A DNA stretch of 37,407 nt, from positions 1 through 37,407 of the forward strand of contig JAHFOX010000010.1 of the NCBI GenBank assembly GCA_023261445.1, given 5' to 3'. The position numbers and the translations under genes were made by a program. This DNA comes from Planctomycetota bacterium (GTDB lineage Bacteria; Planctomycetota; Brocadiia; Brocadiales; Brocadiaceae). Below are positions 7,646 to 16,485 of the stretch, piece by piece. Numbering within the stretch: the stretch's first letter is position 1; every line of letters begins with the position of its first letter. The notes beneath the pieces are model-generated. The model made no database searches. It was not told the DNA's origin and saw nothing but the letters and a program-made list of their open reading frames with translations.

Positions 7646-8620
7646 GTGGGAAAAAACAATAAAAACCAAAAACACCGAAACTGCATCGTAGTATGTTGTT
7701 TTATCGTTACAATTATTCTGCAAGCTTTATTTTATATTCACGAAGTAGATGCCGTTGAAAATACGGTCATTATTGTTCAGAGCCAGCAAATCCCGGCATA
7801 TAACGAAGCAATTAAGGGGTTTGAGGAAGAATGTAAAAGGAAAAACATTTCCATAAAGGCAATATACGACCTAAAAGGAGATGCAGAAGAAGGTAAAAGG
7901 ATTGTTAAAAATATTAAGGATAGTGAAATCAAACCAAAATTGTTTTTAGTGGTAGGCGTACTTGCTGCAGCCATTGTAAAGGAACAGTTCGATGATATCC
8001 CAGTCATATTTTGCATGGTTATTAATCATGAACGATTCAATTTACAGGGAGCTAATGTCACGGGTATTTCTACAGAAGCATCTGTAGAAGACCAGTTTGC
8101 TATTCTAAAAGGACTTCTTGGTACATATAAGAACGTAGGAGTCATTTACGACCCGGGAAAAACAGGGAAAATTGTATCAGAGGCAGTTGCGGCATCAAAA
8201 ATATTTGAATTCAATCTCATCAAATCAGAGGTCACTTCTGAGACCGAAGTTGCATTAGCTTTAAAAAATATTATAAATAAAATTGATGCCTTATGGATGA
8301 TACCGGATAGTACAGTAATTACAAAAAAGTCACTAGACATTATTTCTAAAACAGCTTTAGAATATCACCTGCCCATATTTTGCACCTCCGACGCTATTAT
8401 AAAAGCGGGGGCGCTTGTTTCTGTTTCTCCAGACTATAGATATATAGGTCTTCAAGCAGCCCAAATTGCACAAACGTTATTAAGTAACCCCACGATAACT
8501 TCACTGGGTATTAAGCGGCCGGATAAATTAAAATTAACATTAAATACGCAAACGGCAGAGTTAATTGGTGTAAATTTATCACCCATTCGCTCTTATCCTA
8601 ATGTGATTTTATATCCGTAG
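7646..8620 (+). CDS. Periplasmic substrate-binding protein (ABC_sub_bind, PF04392)
   Basis: 324 residues from a GTG start; an AGGGAG sequence lies about 13 bases upstream, rather far for a ribosome binding site. A signal peptide (hydrophobic VVCCFIVTIILQALFY, cleavage near VDA-VEN) sends it to the periplasm. The two-lobed binding-protein fold of PF04392 is shown by VIIVQSQQIPAYNEAIKGF, KLFLVVGVLAAAIVKEQF, IPVIFCMVINHE, NVTGISTEASVEDQF, GVIYDPGKTGKI and ALWMIPDSTVI. No ABC permease or ATPase gene is adjacent. Instead the next gene, 22 bases on, encodes a sensor kinase, so this protein more likely presents a ligand to that kinase than feeds a transporter. The ligand is unknown; members of this family bind small molecules such as amino acids. 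Confidence 0.87.
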   Translation: MGKNNKNQKHRNCIVVCCFIVTIILQALFYIHEVDAVENTVIIVQSQQIPAYNEAIKGFEEECKRKNISIKAIYDLKGDAEEGKRIVKNIKDSEIKPKLFLVVGVLAAAIVKEQFDDIPVIFCMVINHERFNLQGANVTGISTEASVEDQFAILKGLLGTYKNVGVIYDPGKTGKIVSEAVAASKIFEFNLIKSEVTSETEVALALKNIINKIDALWMIPDSTVITKKSLDIISKTALEYHLPIFCTSDAIIKAGALVSVSPDYRYIGLQAAQIAQTLLSNPTITSLGIKRPDKLKLTLNTQTAELIGVNLSPIRSYPNVILYP

Positions 8621-8642
8621 TAGTTTTTAACGCTGGAATTGT

Positions 8643-10289
8643 ATGATTAGTATCCGTACAAGACTTATTTTTTATATGAGTATGTTAGTGATTATTGTCG
8701 GAGCGGTCAGTTGTGTATTTTTTTTAATCTATTCAAAAAAACAGCAAGAGGAATCACTTAAAAAATTGGGCGGATCCCTCGTTATGCTGCTTGCGCAGGA
8801 CAACGAAGTGAAAGATGCCCTGAGTTATTCACAACGAGCATTTCTCGACACTCCCATTCATGTGGTAAATGAGCTTGATATAGAAAAGGAAATTGGTTAC
8901 TTGCGTGTGGCAACTAATCAATCAATTTTGGTTGAGGAAAGAGCCCCTTGGATTGATATTGACATGGAGGAAATTCCAATCTGTAAGGACTCCGGGATTA
9001 CAAATGTGCCAGTGTCAAGCCAAATATGGGCAAGAGGGGGTGTGCGTGTTGTAGAACTACACCCCAATTCAAATATATCGGTCACTAATCGTAAAGTTGA
9101 TTGTGTAGGGGGGTTTTTTTACGATTTCACTGTCTCTGTTATTGGGAAGCAGACATTTTCGGAGGAAGAATTTGCTGCGCAGATTTTGGGGGAGGCTAAA
9201 GTCAGCGATAAGACTATACAAGAAAATTTAGGCTTTGTTCAGATTGGGTTGTCCACGTATAAATTAAATGAAAGGGTTAAAAAAATCATTTGGAGAATAA
9301 TTATTCCAATGGGATTAATTATCATTTTCGGAGGAATGGGCATAACATTATTTCTGACCAAATACTTTGTTTCTCCCCTGCGACACATTGCAAATATTAC
9401 GCTTGATATTGCAAAGGGAGACCTCACAAGGACTATAGATATTTGTTCTGAAGATGAGATTGGACAACTCTCCAAGAATTTTAATCAAATGACCACGGAG
9501 CTCAAAATATCGCATGATGAAAAAGAAAAGATTCTGGCACAATTACGTCAACACGTTGAAGAACTGACCAAAACAAATAAGCAATTGAGTGAGGCACAAG
9601 AACGATTGGTGCGTTCAGAGAAATTAGCCGTCGTTGGCAAGTTGGCGTCTGGTATAGGGCATGAGTTAAGAAACCCATTGGGAGCCATTAGAAATGCCCT
9701 TTTTGTAATTAAAAAGAAAACTGCAGGCATAAATACTTTAAATGATATTCAAAAATTAGATCAGCTAATTGAAATTGTAGAAAAAGAGACCGAAAGAAGC
9801 GTAAAAATCGTTAATGACCTGCTAGGATTTTCAAGAACTACAAAGCCTACTGTGTCACCTACAAGCGTCCGCGCTGTTATTGAATCTTCTTTTTTAAGAC
9901 TAAAAATGCCTGAAAGAATTGAAAAGGTCATTCAACTGGAAGATAACCTGCCATTGGTATCTGTAGATACTACTCAAATTGAAATGGTGTTTATGAATCT
10001 CATACAAAATGCCTTCGATGCTATGCCTACGGGTGGACAAGTAACTATTAATGCGAAAAGAGAAAATGGCTTTTTGGTTATTACCTTTTCTGATACAGGA
10101 TGCGGTATTCCTGATAACATTAAAGATAAAATATTTGACCCTCTATTTACAACAAAATCAAAAGGAATGGGATTGGGCTTGGCAATTAGCTCCAACATAA
10201 TACAAAGACATGAAGGATTTATTGATTTAAAAAGTAAAGAAGGGGAAGGCGCCAGTTTTATAGTTAAATTACCAATTGCAAATGTTTAA
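8643..10289 (+). CDS. Membrane sensor histidine kinase with HAMP domain
   Basis: 548 residues. One membrane helix at about 8-30 and another at about 215-240 enclose a periplasmic sensor region of some 185 residues that I cannot assign to a named family. A HAMP linker (about 240-293, SPLRHIANITLDIAKGDL) and a coiled coil (about 290-325) lead to the HisKA domain with the phospho-acceptor His340 in GIGHELRNPLGAI. The ATP-binding domain shows the N box NLIQNAFDAMPTGG and the G boxes DTGCGIPDN and GMGLGLAIS, so it looks complete and active. It sits between a binding protein and a receiver-cyclase with spacers of 22 and 9 bases, which makes these two its likely input partner and output. Confidence 0.93.
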   Translation: MISIRTRLIFYMSMLVIIVGAVSCVFFLIYSKKQQEESLKKLGGSLVMLLAQDNEVKDALSYSQRAFLDTPIHVVNELDIEKEIGYLRVATNQSILVEERAPWIDIDMEEIPICKDSGITNVPVSSQIWARGGVRVVELHPNSNISVTNRKVDCVGGFFYDFTVSVIGKQTFSEEEFAAQILGEAKVSDKTIQENLGFVQIGLSTYKLNERVKKIIWRIIIPMGLIIIFGGMGITLFLTKYFVSPLRHIANITLDIAKGDLTRTIDICSEDEIGQLSKNFNQMTTELKISHDEKEKILAQLRQHVEELTKTNKQLSEAQERLVRSEKLAVVGKLASGIGHELRNPLGAIRNALFVIKKKTAGINTLNDIQKLDQLIEIVEKETERSVKIVNDLLGFSRTTKPTVSPTSVRAVIESSFLRLKMPERIEKVIQLEDNLPLVSVDTTQIEMVFMNLIQNAFDAMPTGGQVTINAKRENGFLVITFSDTGCGIPDNIKDKIFDPLFTTKSKGMGLGLAISSNIIQRHEGFIDLKSKEGEGASFIVKLPIANV

Positions 10290-10298
10290 GGAATAGAA

Positions 10299-11447
10299 AT
10301 GATAAGTGAAAATAAGACACCTGGTAAAATCAGCGTCATGTTGGTAGATGACGATCTTTCCATATTACAAACAACCTCCGCGGTGCTGGAAGAAGAAGGA
10401 TATGATGTCCTGGCTTGTGGAGGAGGGAAGGAGGCGATTGATAAATTTAACGATTCTGTCCTTGCAGTGATACTGGATATTACTATGCCGGATATTTCAG
10501 GGTTTGAAGTCTTTGAAATTATCAAATCCAAGAATCATTATGTTCCTATAATTTTCCATACAGGCTACAGCGAAAAAGAAAAGAGAATAGATATTCGCAG
10601 GCACTTTCGGCCTCATGCCTATGTGGTTAAGGGCAGTGACCCGGAACAACTGCTTGACACCGTGGCAGGCGCCGTAGAATCTTATAAAAATATCCTAGAA
10701 AATGTTAAACTAAATGAAGTTCTCAAGGAACGGAACAAGCTAATTGAGGAATTCAACCGTTCTCTTGAAGACAAGGTTAAAAGACAGGTAGAAGAAATCC
10801 AGAGGACAAGCCGTTTAAAAAGATACGTTTCTCCGCAAATTGCTGAATCTATTATCTCCAAAGGCAGTGACAGATACCTTGTTAACGCAAGAAAATTATT
10901 GACGATATGCTTCTCTGATTTAAAAGGTTTTACTCAGGCATCCGAGAAGATGGAGCCAGAGACTACAGTAAAATTACTAAATGAATATTTTGCCGAAATG
11001 ACCACACTCATTTTTAAATACGGAGGCACTATAGACAAATTCATTGGTGACGGTATCCTTATATTTTTTGGCGATCCAATTAATTATGAAAATCACGCTG
11101 AACGAGCGGTCAAAATGGCTATAGATATGCGCAACAAAATTCAGGAGCTGCGAAAGCACTGGCTTGAATACGGCAGTAATATTGATATATGTTCTGGTAT
11201 CAATACCGGATATGTTACAGTTGGAAATGTCGGTTCGGCAGTCCAGATGAACTACACTGTTATAGGCCACGAAGTTAACATTGCGCACAGGTTACAACTC
11301 GAAGCCAAGGTAAGTCAAATCCTGATTACATCAAACACGTTGGCAGGATTAAAAAATATGGTAGAAACTGAGGAAATTAAGAATGTAAAGTTAAAGGGGA
11401 TTTATAGCCCTATGACCGTCTTTAATGTCATAAGATATAAGGAGTAA
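10299..11447 (+). CDS. Response regulator with class III adenylate cyclase output
   Basis: 382 residues. The receiver domain (1-125) has the acidic pocket D17/D18, phospho-acceptor D60 in VILDITMPD, T88 and K111. A coiled-coil linker (about 135-175) leads to a class III nucleotide cyclase (about 195-382). The metal-binding aspartates are D207 (FSDLKGFT) and D251 (FIGDGIL); N327 and R331 stabilise the transition state (VNIAHRL). K247 and T320 (YTVIG) fit the adenine-selecting pair of bacterial adenylate cyclases, so cAMP is the expected product. A His replaces the common Asp in GHEVN, but that position is not catalytic. It is co-transcribed with the kinase upstream, so phosphorylation probably tunes cAMP synthesis in place of direct DNA binding. 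Confidence 0.92.
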   Translation: MISENKTPGKISVMLVDDDLSILQTTSAVLEEEGYDVLACGGGKEAIDKFNDSVLAVILDITMPDISGFEVFEIIKSKNHYVPIIFHTGYSEKEKRIDIRRHFRPHAYVVKGSDPEQLLDTVAGAVESYKNILENVKLNEVLKERNKLIEEFNRSLEDKVKRQVEEIQRTSRLKRYVSPQIAESIISKGSDRYLVNARKLLTICFSDLKGFTQASEKMEPETTVKLLNEYFAEMTTLIFKYGGTIDKFIGDGILIFFGDPINYENHAERAVKMAIDMRNKIQELRKHWLEYGSNIDICSGINTGYVTVGNVGSAVQMNYTVIGHEVNIAHRLQLEAKVSQILITSNTLAGLKNMVETEEIKNVKLKGIYSPMTVFNVIRYKE

Positions 11448-11581
11448 ATCAAATAGATAGAAAATTAGTGACATGGAAGTCAAGTGTTTCATCTATAAAG
11501 AGTAAAGAATAATTAACCATGGCTTCAAATCAATCTCCAGTCTAGGAAGTTTTAGAAAAATACGATACTTAAAGTTTTGTC

Positions 11582-11610
11582 TTGACAATGTTAATTGAAT
11601 AGTTTAGAAA
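11582..11610 (+). promoter_or_regulatory. Candidate sigma70-type promoter of the TonB receptor gene
   Basis: TTGACA, then 17 bases, then TAGAAA (4 of 6 matches to TATAAT). It would leave a leader of about 95 bases before the receptor start. I see no Fur-like box or riboswitch-like fold in the leader by eye. Confidence 0.4.
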
Positions 11611-11712
11611 ACGCACCTATCCAACATAACAACTATGATTTAAATACAGTTTCAGGCTAAATATCTAACTGCAATTTCATTGGTTTTGGTCTAAGAAGAA
11701 ACAAAATTTTTT

Positions 11713-13965
11713 ATGGTAGAATGGATAAAAACCATGAAGCGTTTGTTTGTGTTCTTAATGTTCCAAAGCATATTACTCTTGAACATTATTCCCTTCCTTC
11801 CATCCACAACTTATGCAGAAGGCGCTGATACACCATCTACTCCAGACCAAAAAACAAGTCACTCTATTGAAACTACAACAAATAGCAGTGGAAACAATTC
11901 AAAGAGCATGGAATCTGCCATATCCGAAGAACTCTCTGCTGAAGCCATTTGGTTTGGCGCCGGCGAAGAAGTAACTATTGCCACAAGGCTCAAAACTCCA
12001 ATCGGCAAGGCGCCCAGCGTTGTGACCGTGATTACGGATGAAGAGATAAAGAATCTGGGTTATCGCACCTTGGTTGAAGTGCTGAGGATTGTGCCGGGTT
12101 TTGAGATTATGAAATTTGCCGATTTCGGGATGGAAAGCCCTTCTGTGAGGGGGCTGGCTACCGTAAACGGTGCAAACAGAATAAGGCTGATGCTAGATGG
12201 GCATTTTGTAAATAATCCTTTACGTGGCAGGGCTTTTAATGAATTTGATGATTTCCCTGTAGAAAATATAAAAAGGATTGAGATTATACGAGGACCTGGT
12301 TCTGCAATGTACGGAGAAAATGCTTTTTCAGCGGTTATCAATATCATTACCAAAGATGCAGGGGATATTGATGGCGTAAAGCTTACCAGCGGGTATGGAA
12401 GTTTTGATACGTACGAAGAAAACGTCTTGTTTGGAGAAACTAATGGAAAGGTTTCTATCTCAGGAATGGCGCACTACCGACAGACAAGCGGTTTTGATGG
12501 TATCATAGAAAGTGACAGCCAGACAAATATAGACAATGCCCTTTCTCCATTTGGAATTCCTGCCGCGTCTCAGGCGCCGGGGTCAGTGCATGACGGCAGG
12601 CAAGAATACGACGTGAACTTGAAGGTGGTTTATGAAAATTTATACTTTTTAGGATGGTACGGCAATAAGAATCAGGAACCTTTTGTTGGGCCACAATATG
12701 CTTTAGCAGATGGCTCTAATGTTGAAGATAACCATGTATTTGGCGAGGTTGGGTATAAAATGACGTTTGAGGAAAAACTTACCATAAAGCCCCGGATATA
12801 CTACGATCAAATTGACACTGACATTTTTATTAAATCTTTGCCGGAGGGTACCACTTTACCTCTGGATACCAATGGCGACGGTATAACAGATACGTTTAAT
12901 TATTATCCCGATGGATTCGTCGGTGATGGTATAGTAAGTGAAAAGATAGTTGGCACAGAAATTCCATTCGATTATAATTTGTTCGATGGGAATATACTTA
13001 CACTTGGATTTGAGTATCGTCTGATCAATCAAACAAACGTCCAGTTTTTAACCAACTTTGATCCAGTAACTATGGCACCGCTGCCTTCCACTCAGGATTT
13101 TTCAGACACATACCCTTTTTTACAAGAAGCCACCAGGAGAGTAGCGTCGGTTTATGTGCAGGATACGTGGGATATTACTGACTCATTAAATCTCACCATT
13201 GGGGCAAGACATGACCAATACAACGATTTTGGCGGTGCAACCAGTCCACGGTCCGGTTTATCCTGGGCGTTTATGGAAAACGCATCGCTAAAAGTGCTTT
13301 ACGGAGAAGCATTCAGGGCGCCCAGCTTTATAGAGATGTACACTACCAATCAACCCGCTGTACAGGGTAATCCCGATTTGCAGCCTGAGCTTATTAGAAC
13401 TTATGAACTTGGGCTAAGTTATAAATTTAATAAATACGTTACAAGCAGTGTTAATTATTTCATAAATGATATAAAAGACCTCATTGCCCTGCGTCCGTTG
13501 GAATCAGATACACGCACATCACGTTATGAAAATTTTGGAGATGCACATGTACAAGGCATAGAAATGGAGACCAAGATAGATATAAGCAAGGGGAACTATG
13601 TTTTTATGAATTATACATTCCAAAACCCGGAAGACGACAATGGAGATAATCTTCCATCTGTATCGAAACACAAGGGTAATTTTGGAGTGAATGTACAACC
13701 TTGTAAACATATTAACACCAACCTCAGCACTTTTTTTAGTGGCAGACGTTTCAGAGAGGAAGGTGATCCGCGAGAAGATATGCCATCTTACGCGTTGCTT
13801 AATCTTTCTGTTATTGGAAAAGAGTTCTTCAAGACAATGGAAGTACAGGGGACAGTGTATAATCTGCTTGATAAAGACTATAGCGACCCGGGTCCTGTTT
13901 CCTTATACGAAGATTTACCCCGTCCCGAAAGGACATTTTTTGTTGGATTGAGCTATAAGTTTTAG
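11713..13965 (+). CDS. TonB-dependent outer membrane receptor
   Basis: 750 residues. A signal peptide is present (LFVFLMFQSILLLN, cleavage near TYA-EGA); a second ATG at codon 8 is an equally good start. A Ser/Thr/Asn-rich linker leads to a TonB box-like EEVTIATR and the plug domain (about 90-215) with APSVVTVITDEEIKNLGYRT, VRGLATVNGANRIRLMLDGH and the IRGPGSAMYGENAFSAVINI signature. The barrel follows, with FRAPSFIEMYT and QVQGTVYNLLDKDY-type C-terminal strands, ending in FVGLSYKF. It resembles receptors of the BtuB/colicin I group that take up iron complexes or cobalamin; the ligand is unknown. An extracellular loop holds DTNGDGITD, which looks like a calcium site. The gene follows the kinase-cyclase operon on the same strand after 265 bases. 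Confidence 0.93.
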   Translation: MVEWIKTMKRLFVFLMFQSILLLNIIPFLPSTTYAEGADTPSTPDQKTSHSIETTTNSSGNNSKSMESAISEELSAEAIWFGAGEEVTIATRLKTPIGKAPSVVTVITDEEIKNLGYRTLVEVLRIVPGFEIMKFADFGMESPSVRGLATVNGANRIRLMLDGHFVNNPLRGRAFNEFDDFPVENIKRIEIIRGPGSAMYGENAFSAVINIITKDAGDIDGVKLTSGYGSFDTYEENVLFGETNGKVSISGMAHYRQTSGFDGIIESDSQTNIDNALSPFGIPAASQAPGSVHDGRQEYDVNLKVVYENLYFLGWYGNKNQEPFVGPQYALADGSNVEDNHVFGEVGYKMTFEEKLTIKPRIYYDQIDTDIFIKSLPEGTTLPLDTNGDGITDTFNYYPDGFVGDGIVSEKIVGTEIPFDYNLFDGNILTLGFEYRLINQTNVQFLTNFDPVTMAPLPSTQDFSDTYPFLQEATRRVASVYVQDTWDITDSLNLTIGARHDQYNDFGGATSPRSGLSWAFMENASLKVLYGEAFRAPSFIEMYTTNQPAVQGNPDLQPELIRTYELGLSYKFNKYVTSSVNYFINDIKDLIALRPLESDTRTSRYENFGDAHVQGIEMETKIDISKGNYVFMNYTFQNPEDDNGDNLPSVSKHKGNFGVNVQPCKHINTNLSTFFSGRRFREEGDPREDMPSYALLNLSVIGKEFFKTMEVQGTVYNLLDKDYSDPGPVSLYEDLPRPERTFFVGLSYKF

Positions 13966-13991
13966 CGCTTCTTAGAAAATTCCACAGATTA

Positions 13992-14018
13992 CCCATTCTC
14001 AAGGATAAGATAATGGGG
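13992..14018. terminator. Weak hairpin between convergent genes
   Basis: A CCCATT / AATGGG stem with a 14-base loop sits between the receptor and CoaB-like genes, which converge here. The stem is only 6 bases and no T-run follows, so it is at best a weak bidirectional terminator. Confidence 0.3.
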
Positions 14019-14046
14019 CTTGTTTACGAGTTCTTACTCCGCGCAT

Positions 14047-14739
14047 TTATACCTTTAAAGGTGTCAGTTGTTTTGATATTATATCCATCAATTTATTTGA
14101 AATATCGTGTCTTGTTTCGCATATCGCCTCAACCTTTTTATCGGAATTAATCAAATAAGCTACGTGCTTATTTCCTGCAATATCATTCTGATTATTGGCT
14201 ACAACTAGATCTGTACCGTTTTCCCTTAACGATGTATATGCCCTTTCGATAAGATCATTTTTTGATAAGCCTACCTCTAATTTAAAACTCACAAGAAAAG
14301 CATTTTGCCATGACTGTCTTATCAACTTTATAATCTTTTGGGTCTTTACTAAAGTTATCGTCAGTTTGTCATTATTTGATGATAATTTGCCATTAATATG
14401 CCCTGCTGGGGTATAATCCAGCACTGCCATAACATGTACAATGGCATCAAATGACGTATCTTTTAATTTTTTCTGGATAGCGGCTAACAACTCATCAATT
14501 GTCTCTATCTCAATAAAGGTGAGTCTCCCGGATAAATCGTTATTTAATAAAGTAATGTCTGGAGTAATACTGTCTGTTCCGTAAACAAAGGTTACAAAAG
14601 CGCCTCTGTTAAGGGCTTCAATAGCAATGGTGGCCCCCAATTTCCCCGTTGACTTGTTGCTAATATATCTTACGGCGTCTAAATAACCCCTCGTTGGTCC
14701 GGAGGTTATTAAAATATGTTTTCCTGATAAATTCTCCAT
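14047..14739 (-). CDS. Phosphopantothenoylcysteine synthetase (CoaB-like domain, stand-alone)
   Basis: 230 residues. It matches the DFP/CoaB domain that joins cysteine to phosphopantothenate in coenzyme A synthesis. In order: the nucleotide-binding start HILITSGPTRGYLDAVR, the conserved YISNKSTGKLG, GAFVTFVYG, a central HVMAVLDYTP, the lysine-containing LVKTQKIIKL, FLVSFKLEVG and DLVVANNQND. Most bacteria carry CoaB fused to CoaC (about 400 residues); here only the synthetase half is present, so the decarboxylase must be encoded elsewhere or this is a paralogue with another role. It is divergent from pncB, and the two cofactor genes share the 168-base spacer in between. Confidence 0.8.
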   Translation of the reverse strand: MENLSGKHILITSGPTRGYLDAVRYISNKSTGKLGATIAIEALNRGAFVTFVYGTDSITPDITLLNNDLSGRLTFIEIETIDELLAAIQKKLKDTSFDAIVHVMAVLDYTPAGHINGKLSSNNDKLTITLVKTQKIIKLIRQSWQNAFLVSFKLEVGLSKNDLIERAYTSLRENGTDLVVANNQNDIAGNKHVAYLINSDKKVEAICETRHDISNKLMDIISKQLTPLKV

Positions 14740-14868
14740 ATCTTTTATACCTTTTTTACTCTAATCGAATTGTCTAAAAATATCTTCGTAAGCCATTTTT
14801 ACGCAATTGTAATATTTCCAAGATTATATTGCAATACCAAAGCAATGCGGTTAAGGTTATAAAGGTCT

Positions 14869-14898
14869 TTGCTTGACCACAAATTAATTTGGTATAAT
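14869..14898 (+). promoter_or_regulatory. Promoter of pncB with consensus extended -10
   Basis: A perfect TATAAT preceded by TG (TGGTATAAT) lies at 14893-14898. A TTGCTT at 18 bases spacing is a moderate -35; TTGACC is a better hexamer but sits too close, at 14 bases. Transcription should start about 14904-14907. The start codon is at 14908, so the message would have almost no leader. Confidence 0.65.
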
Positions 14899-14907
14899 GT
14901 TTCGTAA

Positions 14908-16284
14908 ATGAATAAGCCGAAATCATTATTTTTACCAGAAGATTCGCTTGGTATTGTTACCGACTTATACCAGCTTACTATGGCGGCAGGATATTTTGAA
15001 CATCGAATGCAGGATATTGCAACCTTTGAATTGTCTGTCCGTCACCTGCCAAAAAATCGCTCTTATCTGGTTATTGCTGGATTAGAACAGGCACTGCAAT
15101 ATCTAACACACATTAAATTTTCAGCAGAAGCAATTAAATTCTTAAGGGAATTACCCGCATTCAAGCAGGCTAGTAATGAATTCTTTGAATATTTAAAGAA
15201 TTTTATTTTTAGCGGCACCGTTTACGCTATGCCTGAGGGAACTATTGCTTTTGCGGGGGAACCACTGATTCGGGTTACTGCGCCAATTATTGAAGCCCAG
15301 ATTGTTGAAACATATCTTCTTTCGATAATTAACTACCAGACATTAATAGCGACTAAGTCATCAAGGATTGTGTATGCAGCTAAAGGACGTGATGTGGTTG
15401 ATTTTGGCACTCGGCGCGCTCATGGGCCACAGGCCGGCGTGCTGGCGGCAAGGTCTAGTTTTATTGGTGGTTGCAATGGTACCTCCAATGTGTTTGCCGC
15501 TTACGAGTTAGGCATTTCAGCCGTAGGAACCATTGCGCATTCATGGGTTATGGCATTTAAAAATGAACAGGACTCCTTCAATAAATTTCATGAAATATTT
15601 CCAGATAACACTATCCTGCTTATTGATACGTATGATACATTAACAGGGGCAAGACATGCAGCAAAGATAGGTGAGAAATTAAAGGGAGTCCGTATAGACA
15701 GCGGCGACTTGCTTAAACTCAGCAAAGATGTGCGAAAGGTTTTAGATGCCGAGGGCTTGCAGCATGTCAAGATTATTGCCAGCGGCGATTTGAACGAGGA
15801 CCGCATAGACGATTTATTGAAAAACAGCGCACCGATAGACTCCTTTGGCGTAGGTACGGAGATGGTGACCTCCAAAGATGCCCCTGCGCTAGGCGGAATC
15901 TATAAGCTGGTTGAGCAGGAACATGACGGGAAATCCATCCCAATGATGAAGTTCAGCGAAGACAAAATTACGTATCCATGCAAAAAACAAGTATATCGCA
16001 ATAGTGATAAATACGGCAATTTTATGCATGATATAATTGGGTTTGAAGGCGAAGAAATTGAGGGGAAGCCGCTTTTAATGCCAGTTATAAAATATGGTAA
16101 GATATGTTATAATCTGCCAACAATCTATGAAATCCAGCGCACCGCATTGGACAACCTTGCACACCTTCCAGAACCTTTTAAACGTTTAAAGAACGCCCAA
16201 ACATACCCTGTAATCAAGAGCGAGGGGTTAGAGACAAAAAGAAAAGAGGCCGAAAAAATGTTAAAAGGCATTAATGTAACGTAA
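14908..16284 (+). CDS. pncB: Nicotinate phosphoribosyltransferase
   Basis: 458 residues. The enzyme converts nicotinate and phosphoribosyl pyrophosphate to nicotinate mononucleotide in the Preiss-Handler salvage route to NAD. Family motifs are present from the start (DLYQLTMAAGYFEH) through VDFGTRRAHGPQAGVLAARS, the active-site loop with AHSWVMAF (catalytic His region), the phosphate-binding VRIDSGDL and KIIASGDLNEDRI, and the SFGVGTEMV segment. Length and order are as expected for the bacterial long form. The next gene, 201 bases on, is nadE, the last step of the same pathway. The lack of a ribosome binding site and the very close promoter suggest a leaderless transcript. Confidence 0.95.
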   Translation: MNKPKSLFLPEDSLGIVTDLYQLTMAAGYFEHRMQDIATFELSVRHLPKNRSYLVIAGLEQALQYLTHIKFSAEAIKFLRELPAFKQASNEFFEYLKNFIFSGTVYAMPEGTIAFAGEPLIRVTAPIIEAQIVETYLLSIINYQTLIATKSSRIVYAAKGRDVVDFGTRRAHGPQAGVLAARSSFIGGCNGTSNVFAAYELGISAVGTIAHSWVMAFKNEQDSFNKFHEIFPDNTILLIDTYDTLTGARHAAKIGEKLKGVRIDSGDLLKLSKDVRKVLDAEGLQHVKIIASGDLNEDRIDDLLKNSAPIDSFGVGTEMVTSKDAPALGGIYKLVEQEHDGKSIPMMKFSEDKITYPCKKQVYRNSDKYGNFMHDIIGFEGEEIEGKPLLMPVIKYGKICYNLPTIYEIQRTALDNLAHLPEPFKRLKNAQTYPVIKSEGLETKRKEAEKMLKGINVT

Positions 16285-16393
16285 AATTTATTTGCCAAAC
16301 ACGAAACCACATATTAAATTAGGACACAGTATTTTGTATATGTATAGATTAGAATCCATGAATTATTGTGTAGTGAGTATGCAAAATTGCGCA

Positions 16394-16447
16394 GTAACTC
16401 AAGACTTTAGTCTTGAAGAATGCCTCAAACCTGAAGGTTTGAGTTAC
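16394..16447. repeat. Twin hairpin element between pncB and nadE
   Basis: Two perfect hairpins lie side by side: TCAAGACT-TT-AGTCTTGA (16399-16416) and CTCAAACC-TGAA-GGTTTGAG (16424-16443). In addition the outer arms GTAACTCAA (16394-16402) and TTGAGTTAC (16439-16447) can pair with each other, so the RNA or DNA can adopt two exclusive folds. No T-run follows, so it is not a typical terminator. It resembles REP-type intergenic repeats; a regulatory role on nadE is possible but unproven. Confidence 0.75.
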
Positions 16448-16485
16448 ATGTTACTATCGAAAAAAAACTCAACGTTAAAGAAAAT

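Noticed and set aside
11265-11279. His in place of Asp in the cyclase GHEVN motif, first read as a dead enzyme
   Set aside because: The catalytic metal aspartates, the Asn/Arg transition-state pair and the Lys/Thr adenine pair are intact; the replaced residue is not essential.
14047-14739. Truncated CoaBC with a lost CoaC half
   Set aside because: No CoaC-like sequence is visible upstream in any frame, and stand-alone CoaB proteins exist, so loss in this window cannot be claimed.
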